DNA of 64,000 nucleotides, from positions 558,001 through 622,000 of the forward strand of contig NC_017957.2 of assembly GCF_000264455.2 (NCBI RefSeq), in the 5' to 3' direction. A program made the position numbers and the translations under genes. Positions 35,429-44,254 of the stretch are shown here, one piece after another. Below the pieces are notes generated by a model. That model saw only the letters and a program-made list of their open reading frames with translations, was not told the DNA's origin and did not search any database. Numbering within the stretch: position 1 is the first letter of the stretch; each line of letters starts with the position of its first letter. This DNA comes from Tistrella mobilis KA081020-065 (GTDB taxonomy: Bacteria; Pseudomonadota; Alphaproteobacteria; Tistrellales; Tistrellaceae).

Positions 35429-36799
35429 TCAGAGATCCGATGCCTTGGGCCGCCGCGGTGCGGGCGCCGGCGGATCGGCCAGCAGGCGGGCGCCGCGGCC
35501 ACGGGCGGCGGCACTTTCGTCGTAATAGCGGGCGGCGACCGCGATCGACCGGTGCAGCGACTGGGCCATGGCCTGCTGGATCGGCACGTCGCGGTTGGCC
35601 GCCTCGGTCATGAAGCCGGACCTCAGGCCATGGGCGCTGATCTGGCGCGGGTCCAGCCCGGCCTGTGCCGCGCGGGTCTTCACGATCCGCGCCACGGCCT
35701 GGCCGCTCAACCCATCCAGGCCGCGCCGGCCGAAGCCGCGGCCGTCGGGGGTGATGCGCGGATTGCCGTGGCGGTCGATCGGCACGAAAACCGCGCCTGA
35801 GCGGATGCCCGAGGCCTGGAGCCAGGCATCCAGCAGCTCCACCGGCCGGCCGATCAGCCAGACCCGGGCGCCGTCCACGGCGCGGGTGGTTTTGGTGCGG
35901 GGCAGGGCGATGGTCATCGCGGGCAGCCAACCCGCCGCCGTGCCCTCGGGCGTCAGCGCGCCGTCGGGGGCGATCTCGGCCGGCTGCGGCCGTTCCCGGC
36001 GCAGATGTTCCATCCGGATCATGCCGGCCTCGCTGCGCCGCCGCCCGCCGGACGCCCACATCACCGCCAGAAGGGCGGCATCGCGCGCCGCGCGCAGCGG
36101 CTCGCGGTCGATATCGATCTCGCAGGCCTGAAGCAGGGCTTCCAGCGTGTCGGCCAGAACCGGCGCCTGGGCCTTGCGGCCGGGCATGTAGGTGGAGGCA
36201 CGCATCAGCTTGCGCCGCACCTCGCGCACGCCGGGGTCTTCGGTCGGGGGTTTGAGCCCGCGCATGCGGTGCAGCGAGGCCCAGCTGGCCAGGCGGCGGG
36301 CGACGGTGGCCGGGGCAGCCGGCCCCGCCTCGCGTTTCAGCCCGGCGGCCAGCAGCTTCTCTTCCACCGCCCGCGGCATGCCATGGTCCGGATTGCGGGC
36401 GCGTTCTTCCGCATCGTAAAGGTGATGGACCATGAAGCGGACTACCGCCGAAGGGGGGGCCGGCCAGGGCAGATGCTGGCCACCATTGGCCGCCGCCCAC
36501 CAGCCGGCCAGATAGCGGGCGTCCTTGATCAGCGCCAGGCGGCTGTTGGCGGCGATGCCCGCGCCCAGCAGCACATGCAGGGTCTCGCGCTCGGCCTCGT
36601 CCAGGTCGCCCAGCCCACCGGTTTCAACGGCCCCCGGCAGCCCGGCTTCGACATGATCCTGGGTCGCAACCAGGCGCGCGGCCGGCCGGATCGGCTCGTC
36701 GGTCAGCACGACCTTGCGGCGGCCCCGCCGTGGTGCGGCGCCGTTGCCTGCACCACCCCTGGCCCCACCGGTCCCACTGCGCCCGGACCCTGCCGCCAT
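35429..36799 (-). CDS. Tyrosine recombinase/integrase
   Basis: A 456-residue protein. The N-terminal 150 residues hold a core-binding SAM-like domain preceded by a Gly/Arg-rich tail. The catalytic domain has the first Arg in W-A-S-G-G-R-R-R-S-E, the H-G-L-R-S-G-F box with the second Arg, then H-R-S and the nucleophile Tyr in R-Y-Y-D-E-S. It has no excisionase, phage genes or tRNA next to it, so it looks like a stand-alone recombinase and may be a remnant of an integrated element. I found no attachment-site repeats. Confidence 0.88.
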   Translation of the reverse strand: MAAGSGRSGTGGARGGAGNGAAPRRGRRKVVLTDEPIRPAARLVATQDHVEAGLPGAVETGGLGDLDEAERETLHVLLGAGIAANSRLALIKDARYLAGWWAAANGGQHLPWPAPPSAVVRFMVHHLYDAEERARNPDHGMPRAVEEKLLAAGLKREAGPAAPATVARRLASWASLHRMRGLKPPTEDPGVREVRRKLMRASTYMPGRKAQAPVLADTLEALLQACEIDIDREPLRAARDAALLAVMWASGGRRRSEAGMIRMEHLRRERPQPAEIAPDGALTPEGTAAGWLPAMTIALPRTKTTRAVDGARVWLIGRPVELLDAWLQASGIRSGAVFVPIDRHGNPRITPDGRGFGRRGLDGLSGQAVARIVKTRAAQAGLDPRQISAHGLRSGFMTEAANRDVPIQQAMAQSLHRSIAVAARYYDESAAARGRGARLLADPPAPAPRRPKASDL

Positions 36800-37023
36800 G
36801 CCTTATGCCTCCATCTTCAGCCATCCGCACCGCTGCGGATCCGTTCCGGCTTCAGGCTAGGCGTTCCGCGGCGTCCGGTCAAATCGGCGGGGGCGGGAGA
36901 GGCCGGCCGGTATGCATGGAGTGTCACGAATTGGGGCGCTTCGCAAAAATTGCGATGGGGCATTGTAAAGATCATGTTAGTTTCCAGTCATCGACCGGAA
37001 CAGAACGGATCGGCGCACCCCCC

Positions 37024-39258
37024 GTGTCCAGATGGTCCCCCAGCCTCGTTATCCTCTGCGCCTTCTTCGTCGGGCTGGTCCTGGCCGGGGCGGCGACCTT
37101 CCTTGCCGTCGACCAGCCCTGGACGGGGCTGCGGCTGGTGGATGACGGCGACGCCGGCCCGGCGCGAGAGCCGGGCGTGCGCATCGCGGCCGTCGCCCGC
37201 AACGGCCCCGCCGCAGCGGCGGGGGTGGCCCAGGGCATGCGCCTGGTCGCGATCGAGGCCGGCGGCCGGCGCGAGGAGGTTCTGCCCGGCGATCTGATCG
37301 AGGAAAGCGACATGCTGCCGGGCTTCCCAGCGATCATCGCCTTCCAGGACCGCCAGACCCGGCTGGCCGCCATTCTGGCCGCCGACTGGGTTGAGCTGCA
37401 TCTGGTCGACCCCGAGGGAGAGCCGATCCGGCTGTGGATCGCGCCCGCCGATGCCCGGCCGATCCTGGATCTGCCGCTGCTGTTCTGGGTGCAGATCATG
37501 ACCGGCGTCGGCGCGATGCTGATCGGCGGCTGGGTTCTGGGGCTGCGCCGCGACGGCTCGGGCCCGCTGATGTTCTTCCTGAGCGCGCCGACCCTTGCCG
37601 TTTCGGCCTTTTCCGCCGCGGTCTACGGCACCCGGGAACTGGCGATCGACGGCATGCTGTTCCGCGAGCTGTCGGCGCTCAATCACCTGGGGGCGATCGG
37701 CTTCGGCGCCGCCATGATTTCGCTGTTCCTGGTCTATCCCAAACGGCTGGTGTCGAACCTGGTGCCGGTTGCGGTCGGCATAGCCGTGGCGGTGCTCTGG
37801 GTGCTCGACACCCTGCGGCTGACGCCCGGCCCCGGCTATGGCGGCTATTACGCCACGCTGATCGAGATGATCCTGATCGTCACCCTGATCGGGGTGCAGT
37901 GGCGGAAGAACCGCCACGATCCCACCGCGCGGGCGGCGCTGCGCTGGCTGGGCCTGTCGATCGTGCTGGGGGCCGGCGCCTTCACCATGGCGATGATGGT
38001 ACCGCTGACGCTGGGCACCGAACCGCTGCTCTCTCAGGGCATGGCCTTCGGCTTCTTCCTGCTGATCTATATCGGCCTGGCACTCGGCGTGCGCCGCTAT
38101 CGGCTGTTCGAGCTGGACGAATGGGCCTTCAAGGTCATGTTCTACACCCTTGGCGCCATGCTGCTGCTGGCCATGGATGGGGTGTTGATCTGGCTGATCG
38201 GGCTGGACCAGGCGCCGTCGCTGGGGCTGTCGCTGATCGTGGTCGGTTTCGGCTATCTGCCGCTGCGCGAGATCTTGTGGCGGCGCATGGTGCTGCGCCG
38301 GCCGATCGCCGATCACGAGCTGTTCCGCCAGGTGATCGAGGTCGCCTTCACCGCGCGCCCGGCCGAGCGCGCCGAACGCTGGCGCCAGCTGATCCGCACC
38401 GTTTTCGACCCGCTGTCGCTGGAGCCGGCCCGGGGCGAGGTGTCGGTGGCCCGGGCCGATGCCGATGGTGTGATGCTGCTGCTGCCGCCCACCGCCGACG
38501 CGCCGGCGCTGGAGGTGCGCTATCCCTGGCGTGGCCGCGGCCTGTTCGGCCCCGCGCATCTGCAATTGGCGCGCGAGATGACCCAGCTGATGCGCCATGC
38601 CGACGAGGGCCGCGCCGCCTATGAACGCGGCGCCACCGAGGAACGCCGCCGGATCGCCCGCGACCTGCACGACGATGTCGGCGCCCGCCTGCTGACCGGG
38701 CTGCACAAGGCCGATCTGGGCGAGACCCGCAGCCTGATCCGTAGCGCGCTCGCCGATATCCGCACCATCGCCGCCGGCCTTGCCCGCGGTTCCATGCCGC
38801 TCGGCCGGGTGATCGCGGATCTGCGCCACGAAACCTCGGGCCGGCTGGAGGCGGCGGGCCTGGCGCTGGACTGGCCGCTGGACGACGGTGCCCATGACGA
38901 GCTGCCGCTCGATTATGCGGTCTACCGCAACCTGTTCGGGGCATTGCGCGAGATCATCAGCAATGTCATTCGTCATGCAGCGGCCACCACCGTCCGGATC
39001 GAGATCCGGGTCGAGGATGGTTCGCTGTACCTCTCGGTGGCGGATGACGGGATCGGCCTGGTGGCGGCCGCCGCTGCGGATGCCGACGGCCGTGCAGACG
39101 CCGATGGGGAACGGCCATCCGGCGGCCTCGGCCTCGGCAATCTGGCGCGGCGGGTGGGCGATCTGGGTGGCCGGATCGCCTTCCCCGAACAGCCGAGGGG
39201 CACGCGGGTGGATCTTGAACTGCCGCTGGAGGGCACACGTCCGGCGACAGCCGGCTGA
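37024..39258 (+). CDS. Membrane sensor histidine kinase with PDZ domain
   Basis: A 744-residue sensor. A first transmembrane segment (V-I-L-C-A-F-F-V-G-L-V-L-A-G) is followed by a PDZ-like domain (V-A-R-N-G-P-A-A-A-A-G-V-A-Q-G-M), then about seven more membrane helices (37480-38290). The cytoplasmic part has a HisKA_3 dimer box E-E-R-R-R-I-A-R-D-L-H-D-D-V-G-A with phospho-acceptor His549, and an ATPase domain with N-V-I-R-H-A and G-L-G-L-G-N-L. The next gene is its response regulator. Start uncertain: GTG 37024 begins the first membrane segment, whereas ATG 36955 or 36916 would add residues. Confidence 0.87.
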   Translation: MSRWSPSLVILCAFFVGLVLAGAATFLAVDQPWTGLRLVDDGDAGPAREPGVRIAAVARNGPAAAAGVAQGMRLVAIEAGGRREEVLPGDLIEESDMLPGFPAIIAFQDRQTRLAAILAADWVELHLVDPEGEPIRLWIAPADARPILDLPLLFWVQIMTGVGAMLIGGWVLGLRRDGSGPLMFFLSAPTLAVSAFSAAVYGTRELAIDGMLFRELSALNHLGAIGFGAAMISLFLVYPKRLVSNLVPVAVGIAVAVLWVLDTLRLTPGPGYGGYYATLIEMILIVTLIGVQWRKNRHDPTARAALRWLGLSIVLGAGAFTMAMMVPLTLGTEPLLSQGMAFGFFLLIYIGLALGVRRYRLFELDEWAFKVMFYTLGAMLLLAMDGVLIWLIGLDQAPSLGLSLIVVGFGYLPLREILWRRMVLRRPIADHELFRQVIEVAFTARPAERAERWRQLIRTVFDPLSLEPARGEVSVARADADGVMLLLPPTADAPALEVRYPWRGRGLFGPAHLQLAREMTQLMRHADEGRAAYERGATEERRRIARDLHDDVGARLLTGLHKADLGETRSLIRSALADIRTIAAGLARGSMPLGRVIADLRHETSGRLEAAGLALDWPLDDGAHDELPLDYAVYRNLFGALREIISNVIRHAAATTVRIEIRVEDGSLYLSVADDGIGLVAAAAADADGRADADGERPSGGLGLGNLARRVGDLGGRIAFPEQPRGTRVDLELPLEGTRPATAG

Positions 39259-39286
39259 CATCGGCATCCAAGCTTGAGGACACGGA

Positions 39287-40000
39287 ATGAGCGGCAGCAG
39301 CACCGAACAGCGTATCGGTCTCGTGATCGAAGACCTGGCCCCCACCCGTGCCTGGCTGGTCGAGATGCTGACCCTGACCTTCCCGGGCATCCGGGTGGTG
39401 ACGGCCGACAGCCTGGCCTCGGCCCGCACGGCCATGGCCGGGTGTTTCGGCCCGGTGGATGCCGCCCGCAGCGTGCCGCATCTGGCCCTGGTCGATCTGG
39501 GCCTGCCCGACGGGTCGGGGATCGAGCTGATCCGCGAACTGGCCTGCGCCCGGCCCGATGTGATGCCAATCGTCACCACCATCTATGACGATGACGGCCA
39601 TCTGTTCGACGCCATCACCGCCGGCGCCCAGGGCTATCTGCTGAAGGATCAGGATGCCGGGCTGCTGGCGCAGTATCTGCGCCGGATCGAGCGAGGCGAC
39701 CCGCCGCTCTCGCCCTCGATCGCGCGGCGGATCCTGGCCCGGCTGCGCAGCCCGGCCGCGCCCGTACCGACCGCCCCCGGCGCCACGCTTTCCCCCGCCG
39801 ATCCCGACGTCACCCTGACGCCCCGGGAAATAGAGGTGCTGTCGCTGCTTGGCCGCGGCCTGCGCAATGCCGAAGTCGCGCGGCTGCTGTCGCTCAGCGA
39901 GCACACCATTGCCGGCTATGTGAAGGCGATCTACGCCAAGCTCAGCATCTGCTCGCGGGCGGAAGCCGCGCTGGAGGCTGCGAAGCGGGGGCTGGTCTGA
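39287..40000 (+). CDS. NarL/FixJ-type response regulator
   Basis: A 237-residue protein. The receiver domain has the phospho-acceptor Asp70 in L-A-L-V-D-L-G-L-P-D-G-S-G, and then K-D-Q-D after G-Y-L-L. The output domain is a LuxR-type helix-turn-helix: L-T-P-R-E-I-E-V-L-S-L-L-G-R-G-L, A-E-V-A-R-L-L-S-L-S-E-H-T-I. It starts 28 bases after the sensor gene stop, so the two make a two-component pair. Targets are unknown. Confidence 0.94.
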   Translation: MSGSSTEQRIGLVIEDLAPTRAWLVEMLTLTFPGIRVVTADSLASARTAMAGCFGPVDAARSVPHLALVDLGLPDGSGIELIRELACARPDVMPIVTTIYDDDGHLFDAITAGAQGYLLKDQDAGLLAQYLRRIERGDPPLSPSIARRILARLRSPAAPVPTAPGATLSPADPDVTLTPREIEVLSLLGRGLRNAEVARLLSLSEHTIAGYVKAIYAKLSICSRAEAALEAAKRGLV

Positions 40001-40018
40001 CCGCCCCCCTCAACGCAG

Positions 40019-40984
40019 TCAGCGCCCGGCGCGCAGCCGCACCCGCCGGTAGAGCGGCGCCACGATCAGCGGCGAGAGGTAAAGCGGCAGCTGCCCCGCC
40101 GCCATGATCAGCTCAAGCGGCCGGTCGCCCTGGCCGGAAATCGCCGCCAGCAGCAGGATCATGTTGCGATTGCCCGAGACCAGCGCCGCCGACAGCCGCG
40201 CCTGCACCGGGACCGGCCCAAGGATCGCGAAGCCGAAGACCGCGAAGCCCGTGGCCTGCAGTGCCAGGTTCAGCGCCAGCGTCGACAGGATGGCGAGCGT
40301 CATGAAGCCGGGGGCCGCGACCAGCGCCGGCCCCACCCCGTGCATCACCGCAAGGCCCACCGCCGCCACCAGCAGGGTGATGCCGGTGTCGATGGCGGGG
40401 GCCGCCCGCCTGATGCGCGGTCGGCCGATCAGGGCTGTGACCAGAAAGGCGCCGCCGAAGCTTGCCCCGATCATCACCGCCAGACGCAGCGCCGTCACCA
40501 CCGGATCGATCGCCGCCCCGCCGCCCAGCAGCAGCGCCACCGCCGGCAGGATCACCGGCGCCAGGATATTGGTCGGCAGCCCGACCAGGGTGAGCAGGGC
40601 GACATCGGTCCCCAGCAGCACGCCATAGGCCGCCGCCGACATCATGCCCGGTGTCGCCGCGATCAGGGTCATGGCGCGCAGGAAGACGTCGTCGGCCGGC
40701 AGCACCAGCCGCCCCAGGCACCAGACCAGCACCGGGCAGGCGAGCAGGATCCAGAAAATCACCACGATGCCGAGCCCCGGCCGGCGCAGCACGGCGACGA
40801 AGGCCGCCGGCTCCACCCGAAGCAGGGCCAGGAACATGGTCAGGCACGACAGCGGCAGCAGTGCCGGATTGGCCGCGGCCGCCAGATCCGGCAGCAGAAT
40901 GCCGAGCCCGGCGCCCGCCGCCATCAGCCAGGCGCCATGGCGGCGGATCAGGGCGGTCAGGGCGCCGGGTGCGGGGAGGGGCAT
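40019..40984 (-). CDS. BASS-family (bile acid:sodium symporter-like) transporter
   Basis: A 321-residue integral membrane protein with about ten helices. The order of helices and blocks such as P-L-S-C-L-T-M-F-L-A-L-L-R-V, then A-A-T-P-G-M-M-S-A-A-A-Y-G, and S-G-N-R-N-M-I-L-L-L-A-A in the crossover region match the BASS/BART fold. Family members carry organic anions such as bile acids or pantoate with Na+. It converges on the response regulator gene (19 bases) and lies 14 bases from a TRAP large permease on the same strand. Confidence 0.75.
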   Translation of the reverse strand: MPLPAPGALTALIRRHGAWLMAAGAGLGILLPDLAAAANPALLPLSCLTMFLALLRVEPAAFVAVLRRPGLGIVVIFWILLACPVLVWCLGRLVLPADDVFLRAMTLIAATPGMMSAAAYGVLLGTDVALLTLVGLPTNILAPVILPAVALLLGGGAAIDPVVTALRLAVMIGASFGGAFLVTALIGRPRIRRAAPAIDTGITLLVAAVGLAVMHGVGPALVAAPGFMTLAILSTLALNLALQATGFAVFGFAILGPVPVQARLSAALVSGNRNMILLLAAISGQGDRPLELIMAAGQLPLYLSPLIVAPLYRRVRLRAGR

Positions 40985-40998
40985 CGGTGGTGATCGCC

Positions 40999-42291
40999 CT
41001 ATGACAGCGATTTCGGCAGCGCCGTCACCACCTCGGGCACCAGCACCATCAGCATCACGAAGGCGACCATGATCAGGCAGAAGGGCAGGGCGGCGCGGGC
41101 CAGTTTCAGGATGGGCGTGCCGGTCAGGCCCTGGATGACGAACAGGTTGAAGCCGACCGGCGGGGTGATCTGGGCCATTTCGACGGTCACGATCAGGAAG
41201 ACGCCGAACCAGATCGGGTCGAAGCCGGCGGCGGTGACCAGCGGCAGGGTGACCGGCAGGGTCATCACGATCGCCGACAGCCCGTCGAGGATGCAGCCCA
41301 GCATCAGGTAGAAGACCAGCAGCACCGCGATCAGCATATAGGGGTGCAGACCCAGCGCCTCGATCTGGCCGGCGATTTCGACCGGCAGGCCCAGCCGTGC
41401 CATGGCCTTGGACAGGAACAGGGCGCCCGAGATGATCAGCCCGATCATCGAACAGGTGCGGACCGTGCCGAGCAGGGCATCGAACAGCTTGCGCCAGGTG
41501 AGCGTGCGCTGGCCCAGCGCCACCAGCAGGGCGCCGAGCACGCCCATCGCCGCCGCCTCGGTGACGCTGGCGAAGCCCAGATACATGGAGCCGATGACGA
41601 AGAGGATCAGGAACAGCACCGGTGCCAGCGACAGCAGGGCGCCGAATTTCTGCCCCCAGGACAGCCGCGGTTCTGCCTCGGGCAGCAGCGACGGGTCGAT
41701 CGTGGTCCGCAACCCCAGATAGCCCATATAGAGCAGCGCCAGGATCAACCCCGGCACGATGCCGGCCATGAACAGTTCCAGGATCGAGACATTGGCGAGC
41801 ACGCCATAGACGATCATCGGGATCGAGGGCGGGATCAGGAAGCCGAGCGTGCCGGCACCGGCCAGCGAGCCCATGGCGAGGTTGCGGTCATAGCCGCGGG
41901 CCAGGAGTTCCTTGAGCGTGATCCGCCCGACGGTCGCGGTGGTGGCGGCGGAGGATCCCGAAACCGCGGCGAACAGGGTGCAGCCCAGCACGTTCACATG
42001 CAGCAGCCGGCCGGGCAGGCGCCGCGTCCAGGGGGAAAGCCCTGAGAACAGGTTCTCGGAGAGCCGGGTGTGGAACAGCAGCTCACCCATCAGGATGAAC
42101 AGCGGCAGGGTCACCAGCTCGGCCGAGGTGGCCGTCGACCAGAGATCGCCTGCGAGGAAGCGGTCGACCCGCATGTTGCGGAAGACTTCCAGGCTGACCA
42201 GGCCGATGGAGGTAAGGGTGATGCCCACCCAGACGCCGGCGGAGAGCAGCCCCACCAGCATGCCGAAAACCAGAAGCAGGGGCAGGCTCAT
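40999..42291 (-). CDS. dctM: TRAP transporter large permease DctM (second system)
   Basis: A 430-residue permease with about 12 helices. Signatures are V-S-G-S-S-A-A-T-T-A-T-V-G, G-T-L-G-F-L-I-P-P-S-I-P-M-I-V-Y-G and the C-terminal I-T-P-P-V-G-F-N-L-F-V. Its ATG overlaps the DctQ stop (ATGA). It belongs to a second TRAP operon on the minus strand, separate from that at 15957-18946. Confidence 0.95.
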   Translation of the reverse strand: MSLPLLLVFGMLVGLLSAGVWVGITLTSIGLVSLEVFRNMRVDRFLAGDLWSTATSAELVTLPLFILMGELLFHTRLSENLFSGLSPWTRRLPGRLLHVNVLGCTLFAAVSGSSAATTATVGRITLKELLARGYDRNLAMGSLAGAGTLGFLIPPSIPMIVYGVLANVSILELFMAGIVPGLILALLYMGYLGLRTTIDPSLLPEAEPRLSWGQKFGALLSLAPVLFLILFVIGSMYLGFASVTEAAAMGVLGALLVALGQRTLTWRKLFDALLGTVRTCSMIGLIISGALFLSKAMARLGLPVEIAGQIEALGLHPYMLIAVLLVFYLMLGCILDGLSAIVMTLPVTLPLVTAAGFDPIWFGVFLIVTVEMAQITPPVGFNLFVIQGLTGTPILKLARAALPFCLIMVAFVMLMVLVPEVVTALPKSLS

Positions 42292-42818
42292 TCGATCCCT
42301 CCGGCATGTCGGCCGGCATCTTCCACCGGATCATTAACCAGCGCGCGCAGCACACGGGCGAGGAAGGCGAGGGCGAGCAGCACGAAACCGGCGGCAAGCA
42401 GACCCTGCGGGATGATCAGCGGCGTCGCCAGCGGATAGAACGACCGCGAACCGATCTCGGCGGTGCGGATCGCCTGCGAGACCATGGCGACGGCGATGAA
42501 GCCGGTGACGCCCAGGCCGAAGACGCTGCCGGCCAGGTCCATCAGCCGGCGTGCGGCCGGCGGCAGGGCCTGGGTCACCGCCGCGACCCGGATATGGCCG
42601 CCGGTACGCAGCGTCCAGCCGGTGCCGCAGAACAGCACGAAGGCCAGAAGATAGGTGCTGAACTCGATCGCCCAGGGCTGCGACCAGGCGAAGGCCGAGG
42701 TGGTGATCACCTCGACGATCAGCAGCAGGGCGAGCAGGGCGGCGGCAAGGGCCGCCACGACCGCGCCGACATAGTTCAGGCGGTCGATGAAGCGGGTAAG
42801 CAGGCGCAGGGCCGTCAT
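42288..42818 (-). CDS. dctQ: TRAP transporter small permease DctQ (second system)
   Basis: A 176-residue membrane protein with four hydrophobic segments and the DctQ core (S-T-Y-L-L-A-F-V-L-F-C-G-T-G-W-T-L-R-T-G-G-H-I). It overlaps the DctM start and is separated from DctP by a 163-base gap full of inverted repeats. Confidence 0.92.
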   Translation of the reverse strand: MTALRLLTRFIDRLNYVGAVVAALAAALLALLLIVEVITTSAFAWSQPWAIEFSTYLLAFVLFCGTGWTLRTGGHIRVAAVTQALPPAARRLMDLAGSVFGLGVTGFIAVAMVSQAIRTAEIGSRSFYPLATPLIIPQGLLAAGFVLLALAFLARVLRALVNDPVEDAGRHAGGIE

Positions 42819-42882
42819 GACGCCCCAATCCAGTTTGGGTGGTGACCGTGAAGGGGTGGGGGCGGGAGGTGTGGAGGTCCGT

Positions 42883-42975
42883 CCGCCGGCGCCCGGCCTG
42901 AAGGCCGGGGCCGCCGAGGGGGAGGCAGAGACGACCCAGGTCCAAGGGGGAGACAGGGTGCCCGGGCGCCGGCGG
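42883..42975. promoter_or_regulatory. Large GC-rich hairpin between dctP and dctQ
   Basis: CCGCCGGCGCCCGG (42883-42896) is perfectly repeated in inverted form at 42962-42975. Inside lies a smaller hairpin, CCCGGCC-TGAA-GGCCGGG, at 42892-42909. In TRAP operons such structures can stabilise the upstream dctP mRNA and reduce readthrough, giving more receptor than permease. That role is inferred. Confidence 0.6.
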
Positions 42976-42981
42976 TCCGGA

Positions 42982-43989
42982 TCAGTGGCCGACGGCCTTG
43001 TGATAGGCGTCGAGCAGGGGGGCGGCGGCGGGGTTCGCCGTCACGAACTCGCCTTCCATCGAGGCGGTGGCCTCGCGCATTGCGGTTTTGAGCGCGTCGG
43101 AGGCGGGCTCGACGGTCATGCCGTTGGCGCGCAGCTCGTCCATGCGCTTGGCGTGTTCGGCCTTGCTGATCTCCCAGAACTGGGGCTCCAGCTTATGGGC
43201 GGTGGCCTCGATCATCTTCTGCTGCTTGGGATCGAGCCGGTTCCACTCGTCCAGGTTCACCACCATCAGGTTGGACGCCCACATATGGTTGGTGTTGTAG
43301 GCGTGCTTCAGGAACTCCCAATATTTCTGGGCGACCGCGGTGGTGCCCGAGGTCATCACCGCATCCAGCTTGCCCGAGGCGAGCGCCGGCACGATGTCGG
43401 GATTGTTCATCTGCAGCGCCACCATGCCCAGCCGCGTGACCATGTCGGCGGTCACCCGGTCATAGGTGCGCATGCGCACGCCTTTCAGGTCGTCCAGCGT
43501 CGCGACCGGCGTCTTGGTGAAGAAGTTCTGGCTGGGCCAGGGCACGACATACAGCACCTTCTGGCCGCGCTTCTGCAGTTCCGCTTCCCAGACCGGGCGC
43601 ACGATCTTCATCAGCGCCGCCAGGTCGTTATAGTCCGAAATCAGGAAGGGGATGCTCTCCACGCCGAGCAGCGGGATTTCGCCGACATTCTGGAAGGCGG
43701 CGTATTCCGCCATCGGCACCGCGCCGTCTTCCACCGCGCGCAGCGACTCGTTCGCCTTGATGCCCAGCGCGCCGCCGGTGTGGATGGTCATCTCCACCGC
43801 GCCGCCGGTGACCGCCTTCACCTCTTCGGCGAATTTCTGCGCATTGGTGGAATGGAACTCGGTCGGGCCCCAGGGCAGCGACACGTCCCATTGGACATCG
43901 GCCGCCCGTGACGCCACGGGCTGGAAAAGGGTGAAGGCCGCAGCCGCGGCGATCGCCGCGAAACCGCGGCGCAGCGTCGGATGATGCAT
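42982..43989 (-). CDS. dctP: TRAP transporter substrate-binding protein DctP (second system)
   Basis: A 335-residue receptor with a cleavable signal peptide ending near S-R-A (residues 27-29). The mature part contains W-G-P-T-E-F-H-S-T-N-A, G-G-A-L-G-I-K-A-N-E-S and the TRAP core M-R-T-Y-D-R-V-T-A-D-M. Substrate is unknown; its sequence differs strongly from the receptor at 15957. First gene of the second TRAP operon, divergent from a crotonase gene. Confidence 0.93.
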   Translation of the reverse strand: MHHPTLRRGFAAIAAAAAFTLFQPVASRAADVQWDVSLPWGPTEFHSTNAQKFAEEVKAVTGGAVEMTIHTGGALGIKANESLRAVEDGAVPMAEYAAFQNVGEIPLLGVESIPFLISDYNDLAALMKIVRPVWEAELQKRGQKVLYVVPWPSQNFFTKTPVATLDDLKGVRMRTYDRVTADMVTRLGMVALQMNNPDIVPALASGKLDAVMTSGTTAVAQKYWEFLKHAYNTNHMWASNLMVVNLDEWNRLDPKQQKMIEATAHKLEPQFWEISKAEHAKRMDELRANGMTVEPASDALKTAMREATASMEGEFVTANPAAAPLLDAYHKAVGH

Positions 43990-44169
43990 GATGGTCGGGC
44001 TCCCTGAAGCCTGGGTCTCTGCCGTCCGTGCCCGCTAGGGCCATCCCCGATAGGGCGCGCCCCGCCGGCCGGACCGCCAGGTCCGGCACGGCGGCTCCCG
44101 ACACGCCGTCGCAGGTTGTTATGCCCTTGAGCAAAGCACGGGCAGCCGATCCTGACAAGAAATATGTAC

Positions 44170-44197
44170 GGACAAATTTTAAAATGTCTGGACAAAT
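44170..44197. promoter_or_regulatory. Repeated GGACAAAT elements in divergent promoter
   Basis: Two copies of GGACAAAT lie 20 bases apart (44170-44177 and 44190-44197), about two helix turns, in an AT-rich stretch of the 265-base gap between dctP and the crotonase gene. They could be direct-repeat operator half-sites. No other clear element is visible in this gap. Confidence 0.35.
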
Positions 44198-44254
44198 ATC
44201 ACAGCGATCGCGCTAAGCTGCGGCGACCGCAGGCAGGCAATCGGGAGAGGCCGA

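Noticed and set aside
36730-37023. Extended N-terminus of the sensor kinase
   Set aside because: The first part is antisense to the recombinase gene and is not membrane- or domain-like.
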